12,082 nucleotides of DNA from an uncultured Clostridia bacterium. GTDB taxonomy: Bacteria > Bacillota > Clostridia > Christensenellales > CAG-138. The notes beneath the pieces were generated by a model. That model was given only the letters and a program-made list of their open reading frames with translations. It did no database searches and had not been told where the DNA came from. Shown here in pieces: positions 1 through 6,673 of the stretch. Location: positions 1 through 12,082 of the forward strand of contig CALAXO010000124.1 of the NCBI GenBank assembly GCA_937894955.1. The letters run 5' to 3'. Made by a program: the position numbers and the translations under genes. Numbering within the stretch: position 1 is the stretch's first letter; every line of letters starts with the position of its first letter.

Positions 1-1
1 G

Positions 2-256
2 ATGCTTTTCAGAACTCTTTCCGCAAATGGGGACAAAAGAGCAAACGAATTGCGCGGTTATGAACGCGTGTCGGCATCGATAGGCAGTTTTTTTGCAAAG
101 TTGTTCAATCGAATTAAAAATTTCTTTAAGAGGCATAAGCAATATCGGTATTTTACATGCCCGAAATGCCGCCAGCGTCTGCGTGCACCGCGCGGCAAGG
201 GCAAGATTCGGGTTACATGCTCAAAATGCGGCACACAGTTTGAAAAGCGAACCTGA
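2..256 (+). CDS. Zinc-ribbon protein, C-terminal part (5' end outside window)
   Basis: The visible 84 residues end in a compact zinc ribbon: CPKC at residues 53-56 and CSKC at 73-76, separated by a basic RGKGK loop, then the stop. From memory, many Clostridia encode a small protein with hydrophobic N-terminal segments followed by a basic linker and this same ribbon, with sequence like CPxCxQxLRxPRGKGKI. The visible N-terminus (FRTLSANGDKRANE) looks like the linker after a membrane segment. The ATG at position 2 is therefore probably an internal Met, and the true start lies left of the window. The function is unknown; a metal-binding or RNA/protein-binding role would be inference. The next gene begins 173 bases downstream on the same strand. 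Confidence 0.72.
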   Translation: MLFRTLSANGDKRANELRGYERVSASIGSFFAKLFNRIKNFFKRHKQYRYFTCPKCRQRLRAPRGKGKIRVTCSKCGTQFEKRT

Positions 257-303
257 CTATTTGCCGAGAGGTGCGGCCGACACCGAAAAAACAGGCAGTG
301 CGG

Positions 304-352
304 CGGTGCAGCGCATTCCGTTCCGAATCGGAGGAACATCGGTGATGCACCG
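304..352 (+). other. Nested inverted repeats in the 257-429 intergenic stretch
   Basis: An outer pair, CGGTGCA (304-310) and TGCACCG (346-352), encloses an inner pair, GTTCC (320-324) and GGAAC (333-337). This could be a structured leader or a weak terminator after the zinc-ribbon gene, but no T tract follows. No convincing promoter was found in this stretch. Confidence 0.3.
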
Positions 353-391
353 AACGTGCCGAATTGCGTTATGAAAAATGTGATATTCAAA

Positions 392-420
392 TTCTGCGCC
401 GCCGGACTATTGCGGCAGAA
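392..420 (+). promoter_or_regulatory. Hairpin directly upstream of the ribosome binding site of the FakA-C-like gene
   Basis: TTCTG (392-396) plus CCGC (399-402) can pair with GCGG (412-415) plus CAGAA (416-420), leaving a two-base bulge and a nine-base loop. The stem ends right against the Shine-Dalgarno-like AGGAAC at 421-426. It may influence access to the site, or protect or terminate the upstream transcript. No expression inference is possible from sequence alone. Confidence 0.3.
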
Positions 421-429
421 AGGAACGAT

Positions 430-681
430 ATGCTTGAATTCAAATTTGACACCCAGCTGCTGATTGAGGGCAGAAATCTTTCCGAAGATGAAATTTTTGA
501 TTACATAACAAAAAATATTGAGGGCGACTGCCTGCTCGCAGTGGGCGATGAAAGCCTTATCAAAATTCATTTTCACACAAACACGCCGTGGAAAGTTGTT
601 GAGCATGCCGCCTCATTGGGCGAAATCTACGATATAGTTATCGAAAACATGGAAAGGCAGGAGCAGGGGCTTCAGGGCTGA
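430..681 (+). CDS. Small stand-alone protein resembling the C-terminal domain of FakA/YloV (DAK1_2-like)
   Basis: The ATG at 430 is chosen because AGGAAC sits just upstream and homology-like sequence begins there (MLEFKFDTQLLIEG). An in-frame ATG at 364 would add 22 residues with no visible domain. The 83-residue product carries the signature IKIHFHTNTPWKV followed by LGEIYDIVIENMERQ. This resembles the HTNxPxxV...LGxxxxIxIxNMxxQ end of the fatty-acid kinase FakA/YloV and related dihydroxyacetone-kinase-like proteins. The DhaL nucleotide-binding domain that gives those proteins kinase activity is absent, so this is not a kinase by itself. From memory, similar short proteins are often annotated 'kinase to dihydroxyacetone kinase' in Clostridia. 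A role as a partner subunit or a binding domain is inference. Confidence 0.75.
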   Translation: MLEFKFDTQLLIEGRNLSEDEIFDYITKNIEGDCLLAVGDESLIKIHFHTNTPWKVVEHAASLGEIYDIVIENMERQEQGLQG

Positions 682-779
682 GCGTGTTCTCGAAATCCAT
701 TCAATGCGCAGCATTGATATGCAGGCAAAAAACAGAAAAGCGAACAACGAAATTATTCGGACAATGCCCGAACGGTCAG

Positions 780-816
780 CCGGCAGCATTCACAACCCTA
801 TGATGAATGCTGCCGG
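780..816. terminator. Inverted repeat between convergent genes, possible bidirectional terminator
   Basis: CCGGCAGCATTCA (780-792) and TGAATGCTGCCGG (804-816) are perfect 13-base complementary arms around an 11-base loop. The repeat lies between the FakA-C-like gene (+, ends 681) and the flavodiiron gene (-, ends 841). T-richness after the stem is weak on both strands, so termination may be inefficient or factor-assisted. Confidence 0.5.
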
Positions 817-840
817 TTCGCTGTTTAAGTTTAAATCGAA

Positions 841-2727
841 TCAGCCGATGGGTTCAAAATCCGCCGCTCCGTGCTTGCAGATCGGGCAGATAAAATCTGC
901 GGGAAGGGTTTCGCCTTCGTATACATAGCCGCAGACTTTGCAGACATAACCCTTTTGCACCGTTGAGCATGCGGGTGCGGTTTTGGGCTTTATTTCGGAA
1001 AGATACCGTTCATATGTCACGGATTTTGCCGTTTTATCAAGCACGACTGCTTCGGTCACTTCCGCAACAAAGAGAGTGTGCGTGCCGTGATCCTGAGCTT
1101 CAAGCACTTTGCAGCTGATATAGGCATTTGTGTATTTCGGAACATAGCGGATGCCGTTTGCGGAACGTTTTACACATTCGCAGCCTTCAAATTTGCTGCA
1201 ATCTCTGCCGCTTTGGAATCCGAACCTTGAAATCACGCTCATCGGGACCGCATCCGTAAGCACGGAGAGGTTGAATTCCCCGCTTTCGCGAATCATTTGC
1301 TCGGTGAAGTTTGCCTTGTTGACGGCAATGGTCAGCGTTTTGGGAGAGTCCGTGAGCTGAACGGCGGTGTTGATGATGCAGCCGTTATCCTTTTCGCCGC
1401 TGCGGGCGGTCAGGACATACAGCCCATAAGAAAGTTTGAACATTGCATTGTTGTCGATTCCGCAGGGAAGCGCAGGTGCGTTTTTAACTGCCTCGGCTTC
1501 TTCTTTCTGCTTGCGGAGTTCATCCTTTTCCGCAATATCTGCGGCGATTGTGTCGGCAAGTGCGGCGAGTTCGGCCGCCTGTTCGGGCTTGAGCGCGGAT
1601 TTAACGGAAATCAGGCCGTTAAGCACCGTTGTGTTGCGAAGCGGTTCAATGATTGCACGCATTTGCTTGCCGCTTGTGGGAGCCCAGCTCCCGTTCTGAA
1701 TAAAAGCAACGGTGCGGTTCTGCAAGCTGTGCGCAGCAAGGTCGTGCAGAAAGGCTTCCATTGTTACAAATATGCCGGAATTATAGGTCGGAGCGGCAAA
1801 AACAATGTGACTGAAGCGGAAACATGCGGCGATTATGTCGGATGCGGGAGTGACGGAAACATCGTAAACGACGGTGCGGACGCCGCGGTCAAAAAGATAC
1901 GCGGAAAGCACTTCGGCCGCATTTGCGGTGTTGCCGTATACGGAAGCATAGGCAATAACAACGCCGCTTTCTTCGGGCGTGTAACTGCTCCAAAGCAGAT
2001 ATTTGTTAATAAAACTGTCAAGGTTCCTGCGCCAAACAAAGCCGTGCAGCGGGCAGATGAGAGAGATTTCGATTCCGGATGCTTTTTTGAGCAGAGCCTG
2101 AACCTGTGCGCCGTATTTGCCGACGATGTTGGTATAGTAACGGCGGGCCTCATCCATATAGTCGCGGTCAAAATCTACTTCATCGGCAAAAATTGCGCCG
2201 TTCAATGCACCGAATGTGCCGAATGCATCCGCCGAAAACAGAATTTTATCCACGGTGTCGTATGTGACCATAACTTCCGGCCAATGCACCATGGGTGCGG
2301 CAATGAAGGTCAGGTTATGTCTGCCGGTTGAAAGCGTGTCGCCTTCCTTAACAATGAGTGCACGCGGCGTGATGTCAAGGTTGAAAAACTGCTTAATCAT
2401 GTCCGCAATCATTTTGTTGCAGACAACAGTGGTTTCGGGGCGGCGGCGCAAAAGCTCCGCAAGCGTTGCGGAATGGTCGGGTTCCATATGCTGAATAACA
2501 ACATAGTCAAGGCGGCGGCCGCTCAAAACATGCTCAACATTTTCCATAAATTGCTCGCTGACGGATTTGTCCACCGTGTCGAACAGAACGGTCTTCTCGT
2601 CAAGCAGAAGATAGGCATTGTAGCTCACGCCGTTCGGAACGGAATAAACACCCTCAAACATTGAGAGCCGGCGGTCGTTTGCACCGACCCAGGTCAGGTC
2701 TTCGGTAACTTTCTTGATGCAGTACAT
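841..2727 (-). CDS. Flavodiiron protein (O2/NO reductase) fused to flavin reductase and rubredoxin domains
   Basis: The 628-residue protein has four modules. Residues 1-250 form the metallo-beta-lactamase-like diiron domain, with all expected ligands: H80, E82, D84 and H85 in HMEPDH, then H148, D167 and H228. Residues about 254-400 form an FMN-binding flavodoxin domain with the phosphate loop SVYGNT. After a charged linker comes a flavin-reductase-like domain (about 424-575). Residues 592-628 form a short rubredoxin-like knuckle with C596/C599 and C614/C617. Such proteins reduce O2 to water or NO to N2O in the cytoplasm of anaerobes. Fusion of the electron-carrying modules suggests direct NAD(P)H-to-diiron transfer in one chain. 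A GGAGG at 2736-2740 supports this start. The gene stands alone, and a Fur/PerR-like box next to its promoter suggests stress or metal control. Confidence 0.95.
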   Translation of the reverse strand: MYCIKKVTEDLTWVGANDRRLSMFEGVYSVPNGVSYNAYLLLDEKTVLFDTVDKSVSEQFMENVEHVLSGRRLDYVVIQHMEPDHSATLAELLRRRPETTVVCNKMIADMIKQFFNLDITPRALIVKEGDTLSTGRHNLTFIAAPMVHWPEVMVTYDTVDKILFSADAFGTFGALNGAIFADEVDFDRDYMDEARRYYTNIVGKYGAQVQALLKKASGIEISLICPLHGFVWRRNLDSFINKYLLWSSYTPEESGVVIAYASVYGNTANAAEVLSAYLFDRGVRTVVYDVSVTPASDIIAACFRFSHIVFAAPTYNSGIFVTMEAFLHDLAAHSLQNRTVAFIQNGSWAPTSGKQMRAIIEPLRNTTVLNGLISVKSALKPEQAAELAALADTIAADIAEKDELRKQKEEAEAVKNAPALPCGIDNNAMFKLSYGLYVLTARSGEKDNGCIINTAVQLTDSPKTLTIAVNKANFTEQMIRESGEFNLSVLTDAVPMSVISRFGFQSGRDCSKFEGCECVKRSANGIRYVPKYTNAYISCKVLEAQDHGTHTLFVAEVTEAVVLDKTAKSVTYERYLSEIKPKTAPACSTVQKGYVCKVCGYVYEGETLPADFICPICKHGAADFEPIG

Positions 2728-2750
2728 ATCTTAAACCTCCAAAACAAAAA

Positions 2751-2765
2751 TAAGAATCATTCTCA
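2751..2765. promoter_or_regulatory. Fur/PerR-like 7-1-7 palindrome at the flavodiiron promoter
   Basis: On the minus strand the site reads TGAGAATGATTCTTA, with a perfect AGAAT-G-ATTCT core. It matches 12 of 14 defined positions of the Fur-type 7-1-7 consensus (TGATAATNATTATCA) and 10 of 14 of the PerR-type one. It lies just downstream of the predicted transcription start and upstream of the ribosome binding site, a position suited to repression. PerR control of flavodiiron genes is known in Clostridium acetobutylicum. Which family member binds here is inference. Confidence 0.55.
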
Positions 2766-2773
2766 GTATTTGT

Positions 2774-2802
2774 ATTTTAGCATATCCGACGGTATTTGTA
2801 CA
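2774..2802 (-). promoter_or_regulatory. Promoter of the flavodiiron gene
   Basis: On the minus strand, TGTACA (2797-2802, four of six to TTGACA) is followed after 17 bases by TAAAAT (2774-2779). A TGC just before the -10 gives an extended -10 feature. The expected start is near 2767, about 40 bases before the start codon. Confidence 0.6.
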
Positions 2803-2895
2803 GAGCGAAAACGAATACAAACAAAATATATTTCTGCTGCTTCGGCCTTTGCGGCTCAACTCCCGAAACAGAGCAGCTCCGACAAAAGCTTTTCC

Positions 2896-2924
2896 GTGAC
2901 AAACGGGGAATTTTGCTGTATAAT
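2896..2924 (+). promoter_or_regulatory. Promoter of gltX
   Basis: GTGACA (2896-2901), a 17-base spacer and a perfect TATAAT (2919-2924) point to a start near 2931 and a leader of about 120 bases. The rest of the 310-base gap between the flavodiiron and gltX genes holds no supported gene. The leader lacks the T-box core motif. Confidence 0.7.
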
Positions 2925-3017
2925 ACAAACATGGACGGAAGCGCACGAAAGTTCATGCGGTTTATTATGGTTCTTGCTGCGGCATTCCGTCAGCACACAT
3001 TATCTTGACCGAAAGGA

Positions 3018-3038
3018 CGCTCTTGCAGGGCAAGAGCG
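3018..3038 (+). promoter_or_regulatory. Perfect hairpin between the Shine-Dalgarno sequence and the start of gltX
   Basis: CGCTCTTGC (3018-3026) and GCAAGAGCG (3030-3038) form a perfect nine-pair stem with an AGG triloop. The only purine-rich candidate Shine-Dalgarno sequence, GAAAGGA (3011-3017), lies immediately before the stem. It is too far from the GTG (3042) or ATG (3051) in linear distance, but close if the stem folds (3 or 12 bases). The hairpin may bridge the site to the start codon or control translation. Confidence 0.5.
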
Positions 3039-3050
3039 ACAGTGATTAAC

Positions 3051-4502
3051 ATGACAGTACGCACACGTTTTGCGCCGAGTCCCACGGGGTACCTTCACAT
3101 CGGCGGACTGCGCACCGCATTATACGCTTATCTGTTTGCAAAAAAGAACGATGGCGTGTTTATTCTCCGCATTGAGGACACCGATCAGGCGCGTTTTGTT
3201 GAAGGCGCGGTTGAAAAAATTTACAGCGGCCTGAGGCTTGCGGGACTTGAATGGGACGAGGGCCCGGACAAGGGCGGAAACTACGGTCCGTACGTTCAGA
3301 GCGAGCGGAAAGATATGTATCTGCCTTATGCAAAGGAGCTTATTGAAAAGGGCAAGGCGTATTATTGCTTCTGCACCAAGGAGGATTTGGATGCGCGCAG
3401 GGCGGAGGCCGAAGCACGCGGCGAAACCTTTAAATATGATAAGCATTGCCTGCACCTTCCAAAGGAAGAGGTTCAGCGCAGGCTTGATGCCGGTGAACCC
3501 TATGTAATCCGCCAGAATATCCCCGAAAGCGGTGAGGCAGGCTTTGACGACGTTATTTACGGACGGATCGATGTTGACTGTTCCGAGCTTGATGACGGCG
3601 TTCTTATAAAGGCGGACGGAATGCCGACTTATAACTTTGCAAACGTTATAGATGACCACACAATGGGCATCACGCACGTTATGCGCGGCAACGAATACTT
3701 AAGTTCCACTCCGAAATACAACCTGTTATACGAAGCGTTCGGATGGGAAAAGCCTGTTTACATCCACCTTACACCCGTTATGAAGGACGCGACGCGCAAG
3801 CTCAGCAAGCGGCACGGTGATCCCGGGTTTGAGGATTTGATTGCGCAGGGTTACCTTGCGGAGGCGATCATAAACTATGTTGCGCTTGTCGGCTGGAGCC
3901 CCGGAAACGATCGCGAGTTTTTCACTATGGACGAGCTTAAGGAAGCATTCAGCATTGAGGGTCTCAGCAAGTCTCCCGCAATTTTCGATGAAACAAAGCT
4001 CAGATGGATGAATGCGGAATACATCCGCAAACTTTCGCCAGAGGAATACATTCGCCATGCCGAACCCTATCTCGAAGCGGCAGGCTGCGGGCATATGGAT
4101 AAGGCGATTTTTGCGCGAATCCTTCAGCCGCGCACGGAAGTGTTCACGGATATTACCGAAACGGTTGCTTTCCTTGCAAAGATGGACGAGGATTATTCCG
4201 TTGAACTGTACACAAATAAAAAATCCAAAACGAACCCGGAGCTTTGCCGCGACATTCTTGCCGCGGTGATTCCGGAGCTTGAGGCATTGCCCGAGTGGAC
4301 GGAAACGGCACTGCATGATTTCCTTATGAATTATGCGGCGGAACACGGCATGAAGAACGGCACGCTGCTTTGGCCGGTTCGAATTGCAATGAGCGGAAAG
4401 ACTGTCACCCCCGGCGGTGCGATCGAAATTGCTGCACTGCTCGGCAGGGAAGAAGCTCTGCGCAGGCTGCATCACGGCCTCGACAAATTAAACAACATAT
4501 AA
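3051..4502 (+). CDS. gltX: Glutamyl-tRNA synthetase
   Basis: This class Ic synthetase attaches glutamate to tRNA-Glu in the cytoplasm, using ATP. Numbered from the ATG at 3051 (483 residues, normal for the family), it begins with RFAPSPTGYLHIGG, which contains the HIGH-type motif at 16-19. The second ATP-binding signature is KLSKR at 250-254. A zinc site with the spacing C106-x-C108-x24-C133-x-H135 matches the Cys-x-Cys-x24-Cys-x-His arrangement described for E. coli GluRS. The C-terminal helical anticodon-binding part includes LLWPVRIAMSG. An in-frame GTG at 3042 would add three residues, but the ATG gives the usual N-terminus. Whether the enzyme is discriminating or also charges tRNA-Gln cannot be told here. 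It has its own promoter and an unusual hairpin at the ribosome binding site. Confidence 0.97.
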   Translation: MTVRTRFAPSPTGYLHIGGLRTALYAYLFAKKNDGVFILRIEDTDQARFVEGAVEKIYSGLRLAGLEWDEGPDKGGNYGPYVQSERKDMYLPYAKELIEKGKAYYCFCTKEDLDARRAEAEARGETFKYDKHCLHLPKEEVQRRLDAGEPYVIRQNIPESGEAGFDDVIYGRIDVDCSELDDGVLIKADGMPTYNFANVIDDHTMGITHVMRGNEYLSSTPKYNLLYEAFGWEKPVYIHLTPVMKDATRKLSKRHGDPGFEDLIAQGYLAEAIINYVALVGWSPGNDREFFTMDELKEAFSIEGLSKSPAIFDETKLRWMNAEYIRKLSPEEYIRHAEPYLEAAGCGHMDKAIFARILQPRTEVFTDITETVAFLAKMDEDYSVELYTNKKSKTNPELCRDILAAVIPELEALPEWTETALHDFLMNYAAEHGMKNGTLLWPVRIAMSGKTVTPGGAIEIAALLGREEALRRLHHGLDKLNNI

Positions 4503-4529
4503 GTATAAATTCGTTTGAATCGAATCATT

Positions 4530-4582
4530 GTCGGCGGCTCAGACATGCATGCGTGAGCTGCCGACTTGCTGTTTATCGCAAG
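4530..4582 (+). terminator. Tandem hairpins after gltX, possible terminator or attenuator
   Basis: GTCGGCGGCTCA (4530-4541) pairs with TGAGCTGCCGAC (4554-4565), with one G-T pair, giving a 12-pair stem. A second small stem, CTTGC (4565-4569) with GCAAG (4578-4582), follows. The T-richness after the first stem is modest, so some read-through into the next gene is plausible. No separate promoter for that gene was seen. Confidence 0.5.
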
Positions 4583-4601
4583 CAAAAAAGGGGAACATTG
4601 A

Positions 4602-5261
4602 ATGAAAGTTTTGATCGGAACAACCAATCCTTCAAAAGCGGAGTGGCTCGGCGGGCTTATCGGCGCGGGCACGGAGCTTTTGACGCTTGGGGATGTCAAT
4701 ATTTCCGCCGAACCCTCCGAAACGGGGGCGACACCTGCCGAAAATGCCGCAATTAAGGCCGAATTTTACGGCAAAACATTTCAACCCGTTGTGTGCCACG
4801 ATTCGGGGCTTTATTTTGCGGAGCTTGCACTCGATGACCCGCGTCAGCCGGGGCTGCATGTCCGTACTCCGAACGGAAGAGCAAGGTTTTGCAATGACGA
4901 GGAGATGCTTGCATACTATGCAGCGCTTGTACATTCCCTCGGCGGCGCGGCAACGGCGATGTATCTGAGCGGCTTTGCGGTTTTTGCAGACGGAAAACTC
5001 AGCACTTTCGCCTTCAGCAGAGAGGATGCCGCACATGCAGCGTTTATCATGACGGATAAACCTTCCGCTTCGCGTCATCCGGGTTGGCCGTTGGATTCAA
5101 TATCGGTTCGACTCGATTCCGGACTGTACTTCACGGGCGAACCGTATTGCGGCAAACTGCCCGCGAACATTGCGCAAACGAAAAAAAGAACAAGCGAGTC
5201 CCAAAAATCGGCTGCCGATGCGGAATTGCGCCGCTTTCTGAAAAAAACACTCGGATTGTGA
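4602..5261 (+). CDS. Divergent RdgB/HAM1-family non-canonical purine NTP pyrophosphatase
   Basis: The 219-residue protein starts at an ATG preceded by GGGGAA. It shows the HAM1/RdgB plan: an N-terminal substrate-loop motif (GTTNPSK, 6-12), TPAENAAIKA (44-53), then HDSGL at 66-70 with the conserved catalytic Asp at 67. Family members hydrolyse ITP, dITP and XTP to monophosphates and keep damaged purines out of nucleic acid. This copy departs from the norm: the usual paired Asp is His66, the GFGYDP block is replaced by GWPLDSIS (161-168), and the terminal SHR motif is RTSESQ-like. Its substrate range is therefore uncertain. It follows gltX by 99 bases, separated by hairpins, and is closed by a strong terminator. 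Confidence 0.85.
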   Translation: MKVLIGTTNPSKAEWLGGLIGAGTELLTLGDVNISAEPSETGATPAENAAIKAEFYGKTFQPVVCHDSGLYFAELALDDPRQPGLHVRTPNGRARFCNDEEMLAYYAALVHSLGGAATAMYLSGFAVFADGKLSTFAFSREDAAHAAFIMTDKPSASRHPGWPLDSISVRLDSGLYFTGEPYCGKLPANIAQTKKRTSESQKSAADAELRRFLKKTLGL

Positions 5262-5271
5262 ATGATGAAAC

Positions 5272-5309
5272 AAAGGCTGCGCACGCGGGAACGTGTGTGC
5301 AGCCTTTTT
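5272..5309. terminator. Intrinsic terminator between convergent genes
   Basis: AAAGGCTGC (5272-5280) pairs with GCAGCCTTT (5299-5307). The stem extends through six more pairs, including G-T, to a six-base loop at 5287-5292. The final T run (5305-5309) makes it a good + strand terminator for the RdgB-like gene. The minus-strand tail TTTGTTTC suggests it can also serve the convergent regulator gene. Confidence 0.85.
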
Positions 5310-5360
5310 ATATGCCTGATTTTTATTGAATGTTCCGAGTTTTCAAGCTGAAACGCCGGC

Positions 5361-6476
5361 TCAGCTTTTTGTCGGCTGTTCCTTAAGAAAAACTCTCTTT
5401 TGCAGTTCGATAAACTCTCTGATGCAGTCCCTGTTCAAAGAATAATAAACCTTGGAGCCTTCGTTTTCAAGCTTCACTATGCCGTCTGCCAAGAGCAGGG
5501 ACATGTGCTGTGATATGTTTGCAGGAGATACATTCAGCATTCGTGCAAGTTCCCGACCGTATACTGGGCCTTCCGCCAGCTTTGAAACAATGTTGAATCT
5601 GTTCTTTCCGCCGATTGCATTCAGATAAGAGGAAAGTCTTTCAGTATCATCGGATCTTTTCCCATAGTGTTCAGCCATGTAGTAATAAAGTGCACCAACC
5701 CCGAGTTTTGCGGTGCATCCGCCGTCAGTGCCGTAGTCAAACAGCACAAGGCGATTCTGATAATACGTTATCAAAGGGAAAACATCAACACTATCAAAAT
5801 GATTCTGCGTTTCTCCGAAAATGTCGAGTTTATATTGCGACAAATCGGTGCTTTCATTGAAATTCTTGCTGTAAACGTCAATCAACGGATGAACAAGATC
5901 CGAACAAGTCTCGAATGCTTTTGCAACGGGCGAGACAGCGGCTTCAAGCATATCAACGTATTCACCATAGTGCATTGATATGTCAAGAAGCAAGAATTTT
6001 GTTTCTGAAGGCAATGGACTTGCTTTTATTGCATCAAACAGCATACGATTGTCAACGGCATTTTCATCCGCATTGAGATAGTCTGCATTGCCGTTGAGCT
6101 GGTTCATAATTGAATTATTAATAATTTTTTCGCCGCTTTCTCTTAATGCATCAAAACAGTTCTCTACATTGATATAATTAATGATATTTTGAACAATGAT
6201 GTTAGCGGCAAAATCGGTGCTGACAATTCGCCCCGATTGTGTGCTTGTGAACGGTTCGAACAGCGTTTTGATAATTCTTTCTTCAACAGTGATACTCTTT
6301 TCAAGACGGCGCTCAAGCTCAAAGATCAGTTTCGAGTATTCGGCTGTCTGCTTGTTAAACGGACTGTTTGAATTTACAGTTTTTCTTTCAAAATAGGCTT
6401 TGCTTGTGTTGCCCGTCGCTTTACCGGCAAGAAAAAAACTTGCCTCAAGGAGCGGAAAGGGTGTTTTGATTATCAT
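5361..6476 (-). CDS. Long ArsR-type winged-helix transcriptional regulator
   Basis: The 371-residue protein carries a C-terminal winged helix-turn-helix of ArsR type at about 289-350. It contains a turn and recognition helix (LNVSPANISQHMSLLLADG) and a wing (ENEGSKVYYSLN). The roughly 280-residue N-terminal part has no domain I recognise and shows no paired-cysteine metal site. ArsR proteins are usually about 100 residues, so this is an extended, probably ligand- or partner-sensing form. GGAG at 6483-6486 supports the ATG start. It is divergent from the secreted protein gene across a 197-base region holding a palindrome, which suggests that it controls that gene and perhaps itself. The gene looks more A+T-rich than gltX, judged by eye. 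Confidence 0.85.
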   Translation of the reverse strand: MIIKTPFPLLEASFFLAGKATGNTSKAYFERKTVNSNSPFNKQTAEYSKLIFELERRLEKSITVEERIIKTLFEPFTSTQSGRIVSTDFAANIIVQNIINYINVENCFDALRESGEKIINNSIMNQLNGNADYLNADENAVDNRMLFDAIKASPLPSETKFLLLDISMHYGEYVDMLEAAVSPVAKAFETCSDLVHPLIDVYSKNFNESTDLSQYKLDIFGETQNHFDSVDVFPLITYYQNRLVLFDYGTDGGCTAKLGVGALYYYMAEHYGKRSDDTERLSSYLNAIGGKNRFNIVSKLAEGPVYGRELARMLNVSPANISQHMSLLLADGIVKLENEGSKVYYSLNRDCIREFIELQKRVFLKEQPTKS

Positions 6477-6553
6477 GCTTCACTCCGTAATAAATTCGAT
6501 GCACGCTTCATCGAAGATAAAGCAATCAATTCAGCGCACTTGGTATTGCAAAA

Positions 6554-6559
6554 ATTATA
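6554..6559 (-). promoter_or_regulatory. Possible -10 element of the ArsR-type regulator gene
   Basis: The minus strand reads TGATATAAT here, with a perfect TATAAT at 6554-6559, about 80 bases before the start codon. The -35 at 17 bases upstream is poor (TAGCTT). The promoter would be weak or need an activator. Confidence 0.4.
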
Positions 6560-6582
6560 TCACTTTTTCTTAAAAAAAGCTA

Positions 6583-6611
6583 TTGACAAATTTGGAGTTA
6601 TAAAGTATATT
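6583..6611 (+). promoter_or_regulatory. Consensus promoter of the secreted wall-protein gene
   Basis: A perfect TTGACA (6583-6588), a 17-base spacer and TATATT (6606-6611) predict a start near 6618, at the edge of the palindrome at 6620-6638. An AGGAGG (6661-6666) lies seven bases before the ATG. Confidence 0.8.
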
Positions 6612-6619
6612 TATAATTA

Positions 6620-6638
6620 CCTTAACAAACGGTTAAGG
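6620..6638. promoter_or_regulatory. Operator-like palindrome, probably for the ArsR-type regulator
   Basis: CCTTAAC (6620-6626) and GTTAAGG (6632-6638) are perfect inverted arms with a five-base spacer (AAACG). The site sits immediately after the -10 at the expected transcription start, where a bound protein would block initiation. The size and TTAAC-N5-GTTAA form suit a dimeric winged-helix repressor. The adjacent divergent ArsR-type gene is the obvious candidate, by inference. Confidence 0.65.
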
Positions 6639-6673
6639 AAAGAATTAACTGTACCAAAAAAGGAGGACAGAAT

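Noticed and set aside
58..606. Open frame on the - strand (182 codons)
   Set aside because: It runs antisense across the zinc-ribbon end, the gap and most of the FakA-C-like gene. The plus-strand products match known families.
1297..2331. Long open frame on the + strand (344 codons)
   Set aside because: It lies antisense inside the flavodiiron gene, which has all its family motifs. The predicted product has no recognisable domain.
2931..3008. Possible 25-codon leader peptide before gltX
   Set aside because: Its ATG falls at the predicted transcription start, so there is no room for a ribosome binding site, and no regulatory codon run is visible.
3726..4475. Open frame on the - strand (249 codons)
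   Set aside because: Fully antisense to gltX, with no family features.
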